Shown: positions 16,530-24,794 of the stretch, in pieces
Layout: every line of letters begins with the position of its first letter
Position numbering within the stretch: the stretch's first letter is position 1
Assembly: GCF_016634425.1 (NCBI RefSeq)
Contig: NZ_JAEPES010000001.1
Span: forward strand, 1-64,000
Source: Lacisediminihabitans changchengi
GTDB taxonomy: Bacteria > Actinomycetota > Actinomycetes > Actinomycetales > Microbacteriaceae
Direction: 5' to 3'
Length of the DNA stretch: 64,000 nt
Notes under the pieces: generated by a model
What the model saw: the letters and a program-made list of their open reading frames with translations, nothing else
Told to the model about the DNA's origin: nothing
Database searches by the model: none
Position numbers and translations under genes: made by a program

Positions 16530-17978
16530 TCAGAGGGTGGTGTGGGTCCAGCGGCCGGCGACCATCGTGGCGGTGACCGGGAACGAGCGCAGCTCGTCAT
16601 CCGTTGCAGTGAGCGGGTTGCGCTCGGTGACGACCAGGTCGGCGATCGAGCCGACCTCGACCCGAGCCCGACCATCCGTCGATGCCGCGAATGCGACCTC
16701 GGCCGCAATGATCTGCTCGGGATGCCACGGCTCCCGCCCGTCGCGACTGCGGCTGATCGCCGCCGCCATCGTCACCCACGGGTCGAGCGGAGCCACCGGC
16801 GCATCCGACCCGAGTCGGAGCGTGGCACCGGCCCGCGCAAGACCCTGCAGCGCGAACGCCCGATCGGTGCGGCCAGCCCAGTAGACATCCGCGATATCGC
16901 GATCATCCATCGCGTGCTCGGGCTGAACGCTCGCAACGACGCCGAGCTCGGCGAAGCGGGCGAAGTCCGACGTCGAGACGAGTTGCGCGTGCTCGATGCT
17001 GCCGCGCACCGCCGCCGTCTGGAACGCATCGAGGGCCAACTCGTTGGCGAAATCGCCGATGGCGTGCACGGCCGGGACCAGGCCGGCGTCGCGGGCACGC
17101 TCGAGCAATGCCACGAGAGCGAGCGGCGCATAGACCAGCTCGCCGTGGTTGTGCGTTCCCGGATAGGGCGCGTGGCAGTACGCGGTGCGCGTGTTCAGCG
17201 ACCCGTCGGTGATGATCTTGAACGGCCCCATCGTCGCAAGCCCCTCAGCACCCTCGAGCGGCCGGCCAGTCTGGAGGCCGCGCGCGATCGCCGTCTCCAG
17301 GTCGTGGGAGTAGACCCCGCACCGCACTCGTAGCTGGTCGATCCCGGCGGCGATCCGCCGCGGCCAATCGTCGATGGTGAGCTGCATCTCGAGGTCCACG
17401 ATGCCGACGATTCCCCGCGCGGCGGCGGCCGTGGCCGCATCCGCCACCCACCCGTCGAGCACGTCGTCGGCCACCGTGCTGATCGCCGTGTTGACCTCGA
17501 ACGCCTCCTGCTCGCGCAGAATCCCGGTGGGGTGGCCCGCGCGCCCGAACCGCTCGAGCGCCGCACTGTTCAGCCAGACGCAGTGCAGGTCCCCGCTGAC
17601 CAGTGCCACGGGAATCGCCCCGGTCAGCCCATCCAGCAGCCCTTTGGCCGGGACGTCCGGCCACAGCCCGTCGCGGAACCCGTAGCCGACCAGGGTGGTC
17701 CCGTCCGTGATGCCGCTCGCCAGCCGGTCGGCGACCAGCCGCACGGTCTCTGCGGCAGACCCGGCCGCCGAGACATCGAGCCGCTGGCGTACCAGCGACC
17801 ATTGGCTGAAGTGCACGTGGTTGTCCCAGAGGCCAGGACCGAGGTAACGGCCATCGAGGTCGAGAGATTCGTCGGGCGAACCTGCACCGATACTGGCGAC
17901 CGCTCCGTCGCTGATCACGACGTCGACCGGCTCGCCTTCGGTCCCGACCAGCCGGGCGTTGCGCAGCGTCAGGCTCAT
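16530..17978 (-). CDS. Amidohydrolase family 3 (YtcJ-like) metal-dependent hydrolase
   Basis: 482-residue TIM-barrel amidohydrolase of the YtcJ/Amidohydro_3 type. Metal ligands are His54 and His56 in WDNHVHF. The DGSLNTRTAYC loop, AVHAIGD histidine and LRLGSDAPV aspartate follow in order. Substrates of this subgroup are usually imides, amides or N-acyl compounds and cannot be read from sequence. Its start overlaps the stop of the upstream PaiB-like gene by ATGA, so the two form an operon. Confidence 0.8.
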   Translation of the reverse strand: MSLTLRNARLVGTEGEPVDVVISDGAVASIGAGSPDESLDLDGRYLGPGLWDNHVHFSQWSLVRQRLDVSAAGSAAETVRLVADRLASGITDGTTLVGYGFRDGLWPDVPAKGLLDGLTGAIPVALVSGDLHCVWLNSAALERFGRAGHPTGILREQEAFEVNTAISTVADDVLDGWVADAATAAAARGIVGIVDLEMQLTIDDWPRRIAAGIDQLRVRCGVYSHDLETAIARGLQTGRPLEGAEGLATMGPFKIITDGSLNTRTAYCHAPYPGTHNHGELVYAPLALVALLERARDAGLVPAVHAIGDFANELALDAFQTAAVRGSIEHAQLVSTSDFARFAELGVVASVQPEHAMDDRDIADVYWAGRTDRAFALQGLARAGATLRLGSDAPVAPLDPWVTMAAAISRSRDGREPWHPEQIIAAEVAFAASTDGRARVEVGSIADLVVTERNPLTATDDELRSFPVTATMVAGRWTHTTL

Positions 17979-18047
17979 TCGGCGACTCTCATTTCGGCGG
18001 CTCCCATTTCGGCGGCCCTCACGACGGCGGCCCTCATCTCGGCAGCA
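17974..18047. repeat. 15-bp in-frame tandem repeat at the paiB-like 3' end
   Basis: Five units related to CTCATTTCGGCGGCT encode the C-terminal residues AAEMR-AAVVR-AAEMG-AAEMR-VAE. The copies span the 4-bp overlap with the next gene, so they also fix its start. Confidence 0.8.
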
Positions 18048-18628
18048 AGGCCGGGGTGCGAGTACGGGCCGTCGGAGTCGAGCGCCGCGACGATGCGCTC
18101 CACCACCTCCGGCGCCTTGTTCTGGCTGAGCTTGGCCCGCGCGTCGAAGCGCGTGATCGAGATGCGGATACCGACCGTGCCGGTGGCGACGTGGCGGGCT
18201 ACCTGCTCATCGATCTGCAGTGACATGGGTTCGGGCATCCGCTCTTCGAAGTGATCGACGAGCTCACCGAGCACCCGGAAGTTCTCGTCGTCGCTGAGGA
18301 TCTCGGGGGTGCCGTAGAGGTGCGCGGTGACGTGGTTCCAGGTGGGGACGAAATCGTCGGTCTCGTACCACCCCGGCGAGATGTAGCCGTGCGGCCCCTG
18401 GATGATCACGAGCACCTCGTGTTGCCCGAGTTCGTGCGCGCGCTCATCCGGACGCCCGACGTGGCTGACGATGCTGATGCCGTCCGCATCGTCGTCGAGC
18501 ACGACCGGATAGTGCGACGCGACGATTCCGGATGCCGTGGCCGACACGATCGTCGCCCACGGGTTCTCGCGGATGAGGCGCTTGACCTCGTCAGAATCGG
18601 TCAGCAGATAGTCGGGTGTGTACCGCAT
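17975..18628 (-). CDS. PaiB-family FMN-binding negative transcriptional regulator
   Basis: 217 residues with the split-barrel flavin fold of PaiB: MRYTPDYLLTD at the N-terminus, IRENPWATIVS, PDERAHELG, GPHGYISPGWY and VPTWNHVTAHLYG in the expected order. PaiB is a regulator of protease and sporulation genes in Bacillus; in actinobacteria the role is uncertain and FMN binding is the safer statement. The start at MRYTP fits the family; the frame extends upstream without support. The last 24 residues are a slippage-generated 5-residue repeat outside the fold. Coupled by ATGA overlap to the amidohydrolase. Confidence 0.82.
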   Translation of the reverse strand: MRYTPDYLLTDSDEVKRLIRENPWATIVSATASGIVASHYPVVLDDDADGISIVSHVGRPDERAHELGQHEVLVIIQGPHGYISPGWYETDDFVPTWNHVTAHLYGTPEILSDDENFRVLGELVDHFEERMPEPMSLQIDEQVARHVATGTVGIRISITRFDARAKLSQNKAPEVVERIVAALDSDGPYSHPGLAAEMRAAVVRAAEMGAAEMRVAE

Positions 18629-18674
18629 CGCCCTAGCTTGGCATCCGGAATCGCTTTTCTGGGCCGGTCGGTTT

Positions 18675-19664
18675 CTAGGCTTGGTCGCGCGGGCACCAGT
18701 AGAGCTTGCGACCGCCAAGCTCTTCCATCGCGATGTTCGTGCCGCAGATGCGGCACGGCAGGCCTTCGCGGTGGTACACCCAGTGCCGGTCGTCGCGATG
18801 GGCGAGCGCCTTGCGGTAAGACTCCGGATCGAGGTCGTCCATTGTCAGCATCTGGCCGGTCTCGACACCGAGCGTGAGCAGGTGGGTCCAGTCGCGCCAG
18901 AGCGCGCGCACGGTCTCCTCCGGCACCAGCTTGCCCGGGGTGTGCGGCTCGAGTCTGGCGCGGAACAGCAGCTCGGCACGGTAGACATTGCCGATTCCAC
19001 TGACCACCGACTGATCCATGAGCAGCAGGGCGATCGGCGTGGGCTTCTTGCGCACGACCGAGACGAACCGCTCCTCGGCGATCTTCGGGTCGTCGACCAG
19101 CGGGTCGGGCCCGAGTTTTCCGAGCGCGACCTCGACCTGCTCGGGCGTGAGAACCTCGCACGCGGTCGGCCCGCGCAGATCGGCGACAGCATCGTCGGCC
19201 AACAATCGCACTCGCACCGCGCCGATGGGCGGCGGGGGGAATTCGTTCGCTTGCGGTCCCTGATCCTGTCGAAGGGTCTCCTGCTCAGACATCCTGAGCC
19301 GCGTACGACGCGGTGCCCCGATGCTCGCATTCGAGTCCTCGGCGGCGTCCTGGTCGAGGATCGTGCCGCGCTGGTTGGTCTGTCCCATCCGACCGCCGGC
19401 GGAGCTGACAGTCGCGTCCGCGGTGATGTCACCCGCAAAGTCCCAGGCTCCGTAGAGCCCCAGGTGCACCCGCAACCAGAGCCCGTTGTCGAAGGCGAGG
19501 AACATCTGCTTTCCGACGGCGCGAGCCTCGGTCATCCGGTGTCCATCGAGGCGTGCGGCGCCCTCGGCGAAGCGGCCCTGCGGGGAGCTCAGCGCAAGCG
19601 GCTTATCCAGAAAGTGCAGGCTGAATTGTCGGGCGATGCGATGGACAGAATGGCCTTCGGGCAC
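18675..19664 (-). CDS. Fpg/Nei-family DNA glycosylase/AP lyase with insertion
   Basis: 329-residue base-excision repair glycosylase. Catalytic Pro2-Glu3 follow the GTG start (PEGHS), the beta-hairpin lysine is K52 (GKQMF), the helix-two-turn-helix holds Asn226 (VSGIGNVYRAELL), and a C-terminal zinc finger follows. The finger reads Cys304, Cys307, Cys324 and then Asp327 (CPRDQ) where the family has Cys (CPxCQ), so one ligand is replaced. A non-conserved block of about 60 residues (88-146) separates the two domains; within it LRQDQGP (131-137) is the translation of the dispersed CTTCGACAAGCTCAGG element. GAGGAG precedes the start. Nei2-like enzymes are the nearest match. Confidence 0.85.
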   Translation of the reverse strand: MPEGHSVHRIARQFSLHFLDKPLALSSPQGRFAEGAARLDGHRMTEARAVGKQMFLAFDNGLWLRVHLGLYGAWDFAGDITADATVSSAGGRMGQTNQRGTILDQDAAEDSNASIGAPRRTRLRMSEQETLRQDQGPQANEFPPPPIGAVRVRLLADDAVADLRGPTACEVLTPEQVEVALGKLGPDPLVDDPKIAEERFVSVVRKKPTPIALLLMDQSVVSGIGNVYRAELLFRARLEPHTPGKLVPEETVRALWRDWTHLLTLGVETGQMLTMDDLDPESYRKALAHRDDRHWVYHREGLPCRICGTNIAMEELGGRKLYWCPRDQA

Positions 19665-19683
19665 GATTCTCCTCGGTGGGGTT

Positions 19684-19731
19684 GACCTCAGTGACGCTGG
19701 GCCTCAGTGACGCTAGACCTCAGTGACGCTA
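19684..19731. repeat. Three 16-bp tandem units between rpiB and fpg
   Basis: GACCTCAGTGACGCTA/G is repeated at 19684, 19700 and 19716. On the minus strand each unit starts TAG or CAG CGTCACTGAGG. Confidence 0.85.
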
Positions 19732-19746
19732 AAGCCGGGTCGGGCG

Positions 19747-20232
19747 CTAGTCGATCTCGCGCCCGGCGATGAGCCCGGTCGCCTCATATTCGGCCAGCTG
19801 GGCGATGCGGCGCACGTGGCGCTCCTCCCCCGAGAAGGGCTCGGCGATGAAGGCGTCGATCAGCTCGATGGCGACTTCGAGGCTGTGCTGACGCGCGCCG
19901 ATCGAGATGACATTGGCATCATTGTGCTGGCGGGCGAGCTTGGCGGTGTCGACGTTCCAGACCAGGGCCGCCCGGGCGCCGCGCACCTTGTTTGCGGCGA
20001 TCTGCTCACCGTTGCCGGACCCACCGAACACGATGCCGAGGGTCTGGATGCCAGCCGCCTGGTCGCGAACGGTCGCACTCGCCGCATTGATGCAGAAGCT
20101 CGGGTAATCGTCGACCGGGTCGTAACTCTGCGGACCGTGATCGACGACTTCGTGACCCGCCTCGCGCAGGTGTGTCTGGATCTGCTCGCTGAAGTCGAGC
20201 CCGGCGTGGTCGGTGGCGATGTGGATGCGCAT
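19747..20232 (-). CDS. rpiB: Ribose-5-phosphate isomerase B
   Basis: 161-residue RpiB, which interconverts ribose 5-phosphate and ribulose 5-phosphate in the pentose phosphate pathway. Visible are IATDHAGLD at the N-terminus, SYDPVDDYP, the phosphate/enediolate loop GGSGNGEQIAANK with Glu76 as the base used by actinobacterial enzymes in place of Cys, and WNVDTAKLARQHNDANV. I place the start at ATG (MRIHIATD); a GTG two codons earlier is also possible and neither has a strong ribosome site. Downstream toward fpg lie 16-bp tandem repeats. Confidence 0.93.
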   Translation of the reverse strand: MRIHIATDHAGLDFSEQIQTHLREAGHEVVDHGPQSYDPVDDYPSFCINAASATVRDQAAGIQTLGIVFGGSGNGEQIAANKVRGARAALVWNVDTAKLARQHNDANVISIGARQHSLEVAIELIDAFIAEPFSGEERHVRRIAQLAEYEATGLIAGREID

Positions 20233-20297
20233 GCTCACTAATTTACCGGCGCTGGAACCTCACTGGCGCTGCAACCGCGTCAACTCGTCTGCGACGA

Positions 20298-20882
20298 TTA
20301 CGGCTGCCAAAAGCCGACTTTGGCGAGAAGGGTCGTTTCGCGGTCGGCTCCGTCTGGCGCGTCGACCTCGGGCGGGAAGACCCCCATCGAGCGCCACTCG
20401 TCGACGTGCGGCACCACGTCGTCGTACATGCCGTCGACGACACCCTCGGGGAGGTTGAACTCCAGGTCGACCAACTTGGCGATGGACCAGGCCTGGAAGG
20501 CGCGATAGACCGAGAGGTGAACGAACCCCTCGGCGAGAGGGAAATCGCCGTAACTGAAGTGCACGGTCGCCGCCGGATCGAGGTCGTCGCGCATCGCGGC
20601 CTCCGTCGCCGCGTCGTTCAGCTCGTCGTAGCTGCCGATCGGGTCGTCGCCGAGCAGGTCACCGTCCCACCGGGTGCCCACCTCCTCCGCAGATTTGAGG
20701 GCGAGAACATCCGGAACCCAGGCCTCGTCGTAGGCGTGCCTACCGAGCAGTTCTCGGAGGGTGTAGCCCTCGCCGAAGCCCCAGTCTGCCGGTATCGGAG
20801 TGGAGAGCTGATCGAGGTCGAGCATGTTGATCACGTCGCGGAGTGCCGCATCAGACATGAGGAAGAAGTCGCGTTGTCTCAT
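20298..20882 (-). CDS. DinB/maleylpyruvate isomerase-like (TIGR03086-type) protein
   Basis: 194 residues. The helical pattern and the motif YTLRELLGRHAYDEAWV, followed by HFSYGDFPLAEGFVHLSVYRAFQAW, resemble the DinB/mycothiol-dependent maleylpyruvate isomerase N-terminal fold, in which histidines bind a metal. The match is partial and I cannot name a substrate. The start MRQRDFF is chosen because the upstream extension would run into the oxidoreductase gene and is Arg/Ser-rich without coding character; MSDAALRD eight codons later is an alternative. Confidence 0.55.
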   Translation of the reverse strand: MRQRDFFLMSDAALRDVINMLDLDQLSTPIPADWGFGEGYTLRELLGRHAYDEAWVPDVLALKSAEEVGTRWDGDLLGDDPIGSYDELNDAATEAAMRDDLDPAATVHFSYGDFPLAEGFVHLSVYRAFQAWSIAKLVDLEFNLPEGVVDGMYDDVVPHVDEWRSMGVFPPEVDAPDGADRETTLLAKVGFWQP

Positions 20883-20928
20883 GTGCCGAAGGCTACGCCG
20901 CGGCACCGACACGCGACCAGAGGTTGCG

Positions 20929-22350
20929 TCAGGAGTCGAAGCCCAGACCGAGCAGGTCGAGGGTCTGCAAGAACGGTGAGCGGCGACCATCCTCGTGATC
21001 GGCCTTGTTCAGGGCGCGGCGGGTGGCCTGGATGCCGAGGTAGGCGGCCGGCTCCGGCGGGAACGGGGCCGGCAGCGACTGCACCAGCTCGAGCGTGAGC
21101 CGCTCGCTCTTTTCACCGAAGAGCAGGTCGAGCATGACATTGGCCGCGAATCGGGTGGCCGCGACGCCGAGTCCGGTGAACCCCGCCGCATAGGCCACGC
21201 GCCCCTGCCGCGCGAGCGAGTAGAAGGCGCAGAACCGGGTGCTGGTGTCGATGACCCCGGCCCAGCGGTGGCTGAACTTCAGCCCCTCCAACTGCGGGAA
21301 GGTGGTGAAGAAGTGGCTCGCCAGCCTCTGATAGCTCTCGGTGCGGTCTTCGTACGACGAGCGGATGCGGCCGCCGTAGTGGTAGATCGCGTCATAGCCA
21401 CCCCAGAGGATGCGGTTGTCGGCGGTGAGACGGTAGTAGTGGAACTGGTTCGCGGAGTCGGCGACCCCCTGCCGCTCGTTCCAGCCGATCGAGGTGAGCT
21501 GGGCATCCGTCAGCGGCTCGGTCATGAGCACGTAGTCGTACACCGGCACGGTGTGCAGCCGGAAGCGGGCGAGCAGCGACGGGTAGGCGTTGGTAGCCAG
21601 CGCCACCTTGTCGGCCCGCACGAAACCGCCATCGAGGGCGAGGGTGACCGGGCTGTCGAGCAGTTCGGAGTCGAGGTGTTTCACCGGCGACCTCTCGAAG
21701 ATCTCGACCCCGGCATCCGCACAGGCCTTGGCGAGCCCGGCGGCGAGCTTGCCCGGGTTGACGATTGCCGTCGAGCGGGTGCTCCAGAGGCCGGCAAGGT
21801 AGGTGGGCGAGGCGACCTGCTCGCGGATGCCGTCGGTGTCGAAGAAGATCTCGGTGCTGCCGTTGTGCGCGCGTCGCAGTTCGTCGACCTGGTAGTCCTC
21901 GGTGGCCACGGACAGCGACCCGGTGCGTTCGAAATCGCAGTCGATGCCGAGGCGGGAGATCGTGGCCTCGAGTTCGTCGAGGTTCTCGAGGCCCAGCTGA
22001 TCGAGCCGCTCGTACTCCTGGGGGAATCGCGACTGCCCGTTCGCCTCGCCGTGCGTGAGCGTCGCCTCGACGAAACCACCGTTGCGACCGGATGCCGCGT
22101 GGCCGATCGTCTTGCCCTCGAGCACCACGACGCGCAGCGAAGGGTCGCGCTCTTTCGCCTGCAGCGCCGTCCAGAGACCGGTGTATCCGCCGCCGACCAC
22201 GGCGAGATCCCAGAGGTCGGTGCCCGAATAGACCGGGAAGGATGTCGCGGACAACCCCTCCAGCCAGAACGGGCTCAGCCGCGAGCCCTCGAGCGACTCC
22301 GCCACGACGCGCGGATCGGGACGGAGACGCTCGAAGACTGTGCTGCCCAT
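20929..22350 (-). CDS. FAD-dependent amine oxidoreductase (DAO family)
   Basis: 473-residue D-amino-acid-oxidase-like flavoenzyme. The FAD-binding Rossmann motif is VVGGGYTGLWTA near residue 51, with the ribose-binding glutamate in VVVLEGKTIG and the conserved GRNGGF. The C-terminus carries AAGFTGLGVAATRF, the second FAD contact. It most resembles gamma-glutamylputrescine oxidase and related N-acyl or amine oxidases. It starts inside the stop of the DsbA-like gene (TGATG), so the two are translationally coupled. Confidence 0.8.
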   Translation of the reverse strand: MGSTVFERLRPDPRVVAESLEGSRLSPFWLEGLSATSFPVYSGTDLWDLAVVGGGYTGLWTALQAKERDPSLRVVVLEGKTIGHAASGRNGGFVEATLTHGEANGQSRFPQEYERLDQLGLENLDELEATISRLGIDCDFERTGSLSVATEDYQVDELRRAHNGSTEIFFDTDGIREQVASPTYLAGLWSTRSTAIVNPGKLAAGLAKACADAGVEIFERSPVKHLDSELLDSPVTLALDGGFVRADKVALATNAYPSLLARFRLHTVPVYDYVLMTEPLTDAQLTSIGWNERQGVADSANQFHYYRLTADNRILWGGYDAIYHYGGRIRSSYEDRTESYQRLASHFFTTFPQLEGLKFSHRWAGVIDTSTRFCAFYSLARQGRVAYAAGFTGLGVAATRFAANVMLDLLFGEKSERLTLELVQSLPAPFPPEPAAYLGIQATRRALNKADHEDGRRSPFLQTLDLLGLGFDS

Positions 22351-22964
22351 CAGTCGAATATAGGTCCCACGGTTCGGGAACGCTTGAGTTCGAAGAATCC
22401 GTCGTAGGCAGAGAGCGCGAGAACGCCGTCCCAGAGCTTCACCGCCTGCTCACCGCGCGGGGTGGGCGAGATGACCGGGCCGAAGAAGGCATGGCCGTCG
22501 ACCGCGATCACCGGAGTGCCGACATCCTGACCGACGCGGCCCATGCCGTCGAAGTGCGAGGAACGCATCTGCTCGTCGTACTCGTCGCTGGCGGCGTATC
22601 GCGCAAGCTCCGCGGGGAGTCCGACCTCGGCGAGCGATTCGGCGATGATCGCGTCGATGTCTTTGCGACCACCCGGGTGGATGCGGGAACCGAGGGCGTC
22701 GTAGAGCGGCTTCACGTACTGTGCACCCTCGCGCTGCTGCACCGCCGCGACGAGACGGGTGTAGCGCAGTGCCCGGGGGAAGAAGGCGCGATGGGCATCG
22801 TCGACATCCTTGTCTTCGTTGAGCACGGCGAGGCTCATGATGTGCCAGGTGACGTCGAGGTCGCGCTGGACGGCGACCTCGTCGACCCAGCGACTGGTCA
22901 TCCAGGCCCAGGGGCAGGAGGGATCGAACCAGAAATCGACGGGGGTGGGCTGAGTTGCTGTCAT
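22350..22964 (-). CDS. Rv2466c-type mycothiol-dependent DsbA-fold oxidoreductase
   Basis: 204 residues, alignable along its length with mycobacterial Rv2466c, a mycothiol-dependent nitroreductase with a DsbA fold: VDFWFDPSCPWAW, ITSRW-like MTSRWVDEVA, HIMSLAVLNE, DVGTPVI, FFGPVISPTPRGE and FFELKRSRT. The active site is CPWA, so the nucleophilic Cys is kept but the second Cys of CPWC is replaced by Ala; such enzymes would depend wholly on external thiol (mycothiol). The ATG at MTATQ is preferred (GGAGG 11 nt upstream) over one 21 nt earlier. Confidence 0.85.
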   Translation of the reverse strand: MTATQPTPVDFWFDPSCPWAWMTSRWVDEVAVQRDLDVTWHIMSLAVLNEDKDVDDAHRAFFPRALRYTRLVAAVQQREGAQYVKPLYDALGSRIHPGGRKDIDAIIAESLAEVGLPAELARYAASDEYDEQMRSSHFDGMGRVGQDVGTPVIAVDGHAFFGPVISPTPRGEQAVKLWDGVLALSAYDGFFELKRSRTVGPIFD

Positions 22965-23086
22965 GTGTGGTCCAACCTCCACCATCCGGCACTATTCCCC
23001 GGCACTAATTACGGCACTATTCCCTCTGGCTCTTTCGGCGGCCGAGGCGGAAAATGATGTGACGACTCGAAACCAGGAGGCACAGG

Positions 23087-23749
23087 ATGCCGCAGCGAAC
23101 GAACGTCTCACCCGACCTGATCCCCGTGTTGGGCCGTGGCCGCCATCGCACCCCGAAGAGCGGCGCGTGTTTCATGGAGTTCGCTTCGTACCTGGCCGGG
23201 GAACGGTGGAGCGATCATCCGGCCTGCACCCATCCGGCCCTCGCCGCGCTCGCCCGACTGGTCAACGACTGCAGCTCTGACAGCTCTCGCGGGCGCCTTG
23301 TCACGCTGGTGCCGTCGGTGGTCGGGTTGCTCGGCGACGGACGCCGCACCACCGTGCGCCTCTCCGTTCTGGCGGTGACCGCGGCGTTGCCGATCGCGAG
23401 TTTTGCGCGGCAGCGGGCGCTGGCCGCCGGCGGATTGCGTCTGCAGACACTCCTCGCCGAGGATGATGCTCTCTCGATCGGTCTCGACGGCGCGTTCGCC
23501 GATGTTCCCGACGCGCATGACTGGGCGCTCCGCTTCACTGCCAACCTGAGCGCGCTCGACGAGCGCGTGACCGACCGCATGTGCGACTCGATCCTGCGCA
23601 CCGCCGTGGTGGGCATCGCCGAGGCCTGCATTCCCGATGCGGACGACCGGATGCTCGCCCTGCTCGAAGCCGCGATCGCCGAGGTCACCCCGGCCGTCGT
23701 GCCAGCGGTACCTTCCATGCCCGCACGGAGGCTGCACTTCGCGCGATAG
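23087..23749 (+). CDS. Conserved hypothetical protein
   Basis: 220 residues, start well supported by AGGAGG before the ATG. The N-terminus (LGRGRHRTPKSGACFMEFASYLAGERWSDHP) is polar and has the feel of a conserved motif with two Cys and several His. The rest is Ala/Leu-rich and helical without a clear membrane span. I do not recognise an enzymatic family. It stands alone, divergent from the DsbA gene, with a repeat-bearing spacer downstream. Confidence 0.55.
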   Translation: MPQRTNVSPDLIPVLGRGRHRTPKSGACFMEFASYLAGERWSDHPACTHPALAALARLVNDCSSDSSRGRLVTLVPSVVGLLGDGRRTTVRLSVLAVTAALPIASFARQRALAAGGLRLQTLLAEDDALSIGLDGAFADVPDAHDWALRFTANLSALDERVTDRMCDSILRTAVVGIAEACIPDADDRMLALLEAAIAEVTPAVVPAVPSMPARRLHFAR

Positions 23750-24074
23750 CCAGTCGGGTCCCTGAGCTTGTCGAAAGGCTGGGCTAGGGCCGTTCCGCTG
23801 ATTGAGCCGATACTGCTTATTGAGTAGGGCGCGACGAACGAGTGCCCGTATCGAAATCGGCCCAGCTCCCGTCCGCAAACAGGATCAGCTCGCGAAATCG
23901 TCCACCAACAGGACCATCTCGGCAGTTTCGGACCCGCCAACCTGTTGACTGACGCGGGACGGCGAGTTGTCACTCCGGGGTGCTCTGGCTCCTGAGCGTA
24001 TCGACGGACGACCCGCGGAATTCGACGGCGAGTTGTCACAGATCGACCTTCCGCCTCAGGTTTAGGGTCGATCA
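23750..24074. other. 325-nt spacer holding dispersed repeats
   Basis: Contains an inverted copy of the CTTCGACAAGCTCAGG element (23757-23780), one arm of the long palindromic family (ATTGAGTAGGGCGCGACGAA..., TATCGAAATCGG, 23819-23859), and GACGGCGAGTTGTCAC twice, about 70 bp apart. No gene is seen; a promoter for the methyltransferase must lie at the right end. Confidence 0.6.
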
Positions 24075-24719
24075 GTGACAACTCGAGAGCCGGCGGATGT
24101 CGCGGCTACCCGCACCGCTTACGACATCGTTGCCAGTGACTACGCCGAGCTGCTTCGCGACGAACTCGATCGCAAAGTCCTCGACCGCGCGATGCTCGCC
24201 GCCTTCGCCGACCTTGTTCCCGCTGGGCACGTCGCCGACGTGGGTTGCGGACCGGGACGGGTGACCGCGCACCTGGCGGGGCTCGGGCTGAGTGTGGAAG
24301 GTGTCGATCTGTCTCCGGGCATGATCTCTGTAGCCCGGCAGGAGCATCCGTCGCTCTCCTTCTCGGTTGGATCCATGGAGGCACTGGACTTCGCCGCCGG
24401 GAGCCTCGCCGGCATCGTGGCCTGGTACTCGATCATCCACACCCCCGGCGAGCGCCTGCCCGCGCTGTTTGCCGAGTTCGCGCGCGTTCTGGCGCCGGGC
24501 GGGCTCCTGCTGCTCGCGTTCCAGGTCGGCGATGAGCCGCGCCACATTTCGCGCGGATACGGACACGACGTCTCGATGGACGCCTACCGCCTTCCTGTCG
24601 CGCGCATCGAGACGCTGCTCACCGACGCGGGGTTCGGGCCGCGGGCCCGCCTGGTGCGCGAGCCCGTCGCAGAGGAACGCACACCGCAGGCCTTCCTGAT
24701 CGCCGAGCGGCCCGCCTGA
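24075..24719 (+). CDS. Class I SAM-dependent methyltransferase
   Basis: 214 residues with a complete class I fold: motif I VADVGCGPGRVTAHLA near 53-67, acidic motif II VEGVDLSPGMI, a conserved VAWYSIIHTP strand and VLAPGGLLLLAF. This pattern is the Methyltransf_11/25 group acting on small molecules; the acceptor cannot be predicted. The GTG start gives family length. Transcribed alone, 75 nt before pepN. Confidence 0.8.
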   Translation: MTTREPADVAATRTAYDIVASDYAELLRDELDRKVLDRAMLAAFADLVPAGHVADVGCGPGRVTAHLAGLGLSVEGVDLSPGMISVARQEHPSLSFSVGSMEALDFAAGSLAGIVAWYSIIHTPGERLPALFAEFARVLAPGGLLLLAFQVGDEPRHISRGYGHDVSMDAYRLPVARIETLLTDAGFGPRARLVREPVAEERTPQAFLIAERPA

Positions 24720-24794
24720 CGTTAACCCAGCGCACAGGCGCCCCCTCGGTAGACTCGACCGTTGGAATCACGTCAGCGCCGAAGGAGTAGCACT

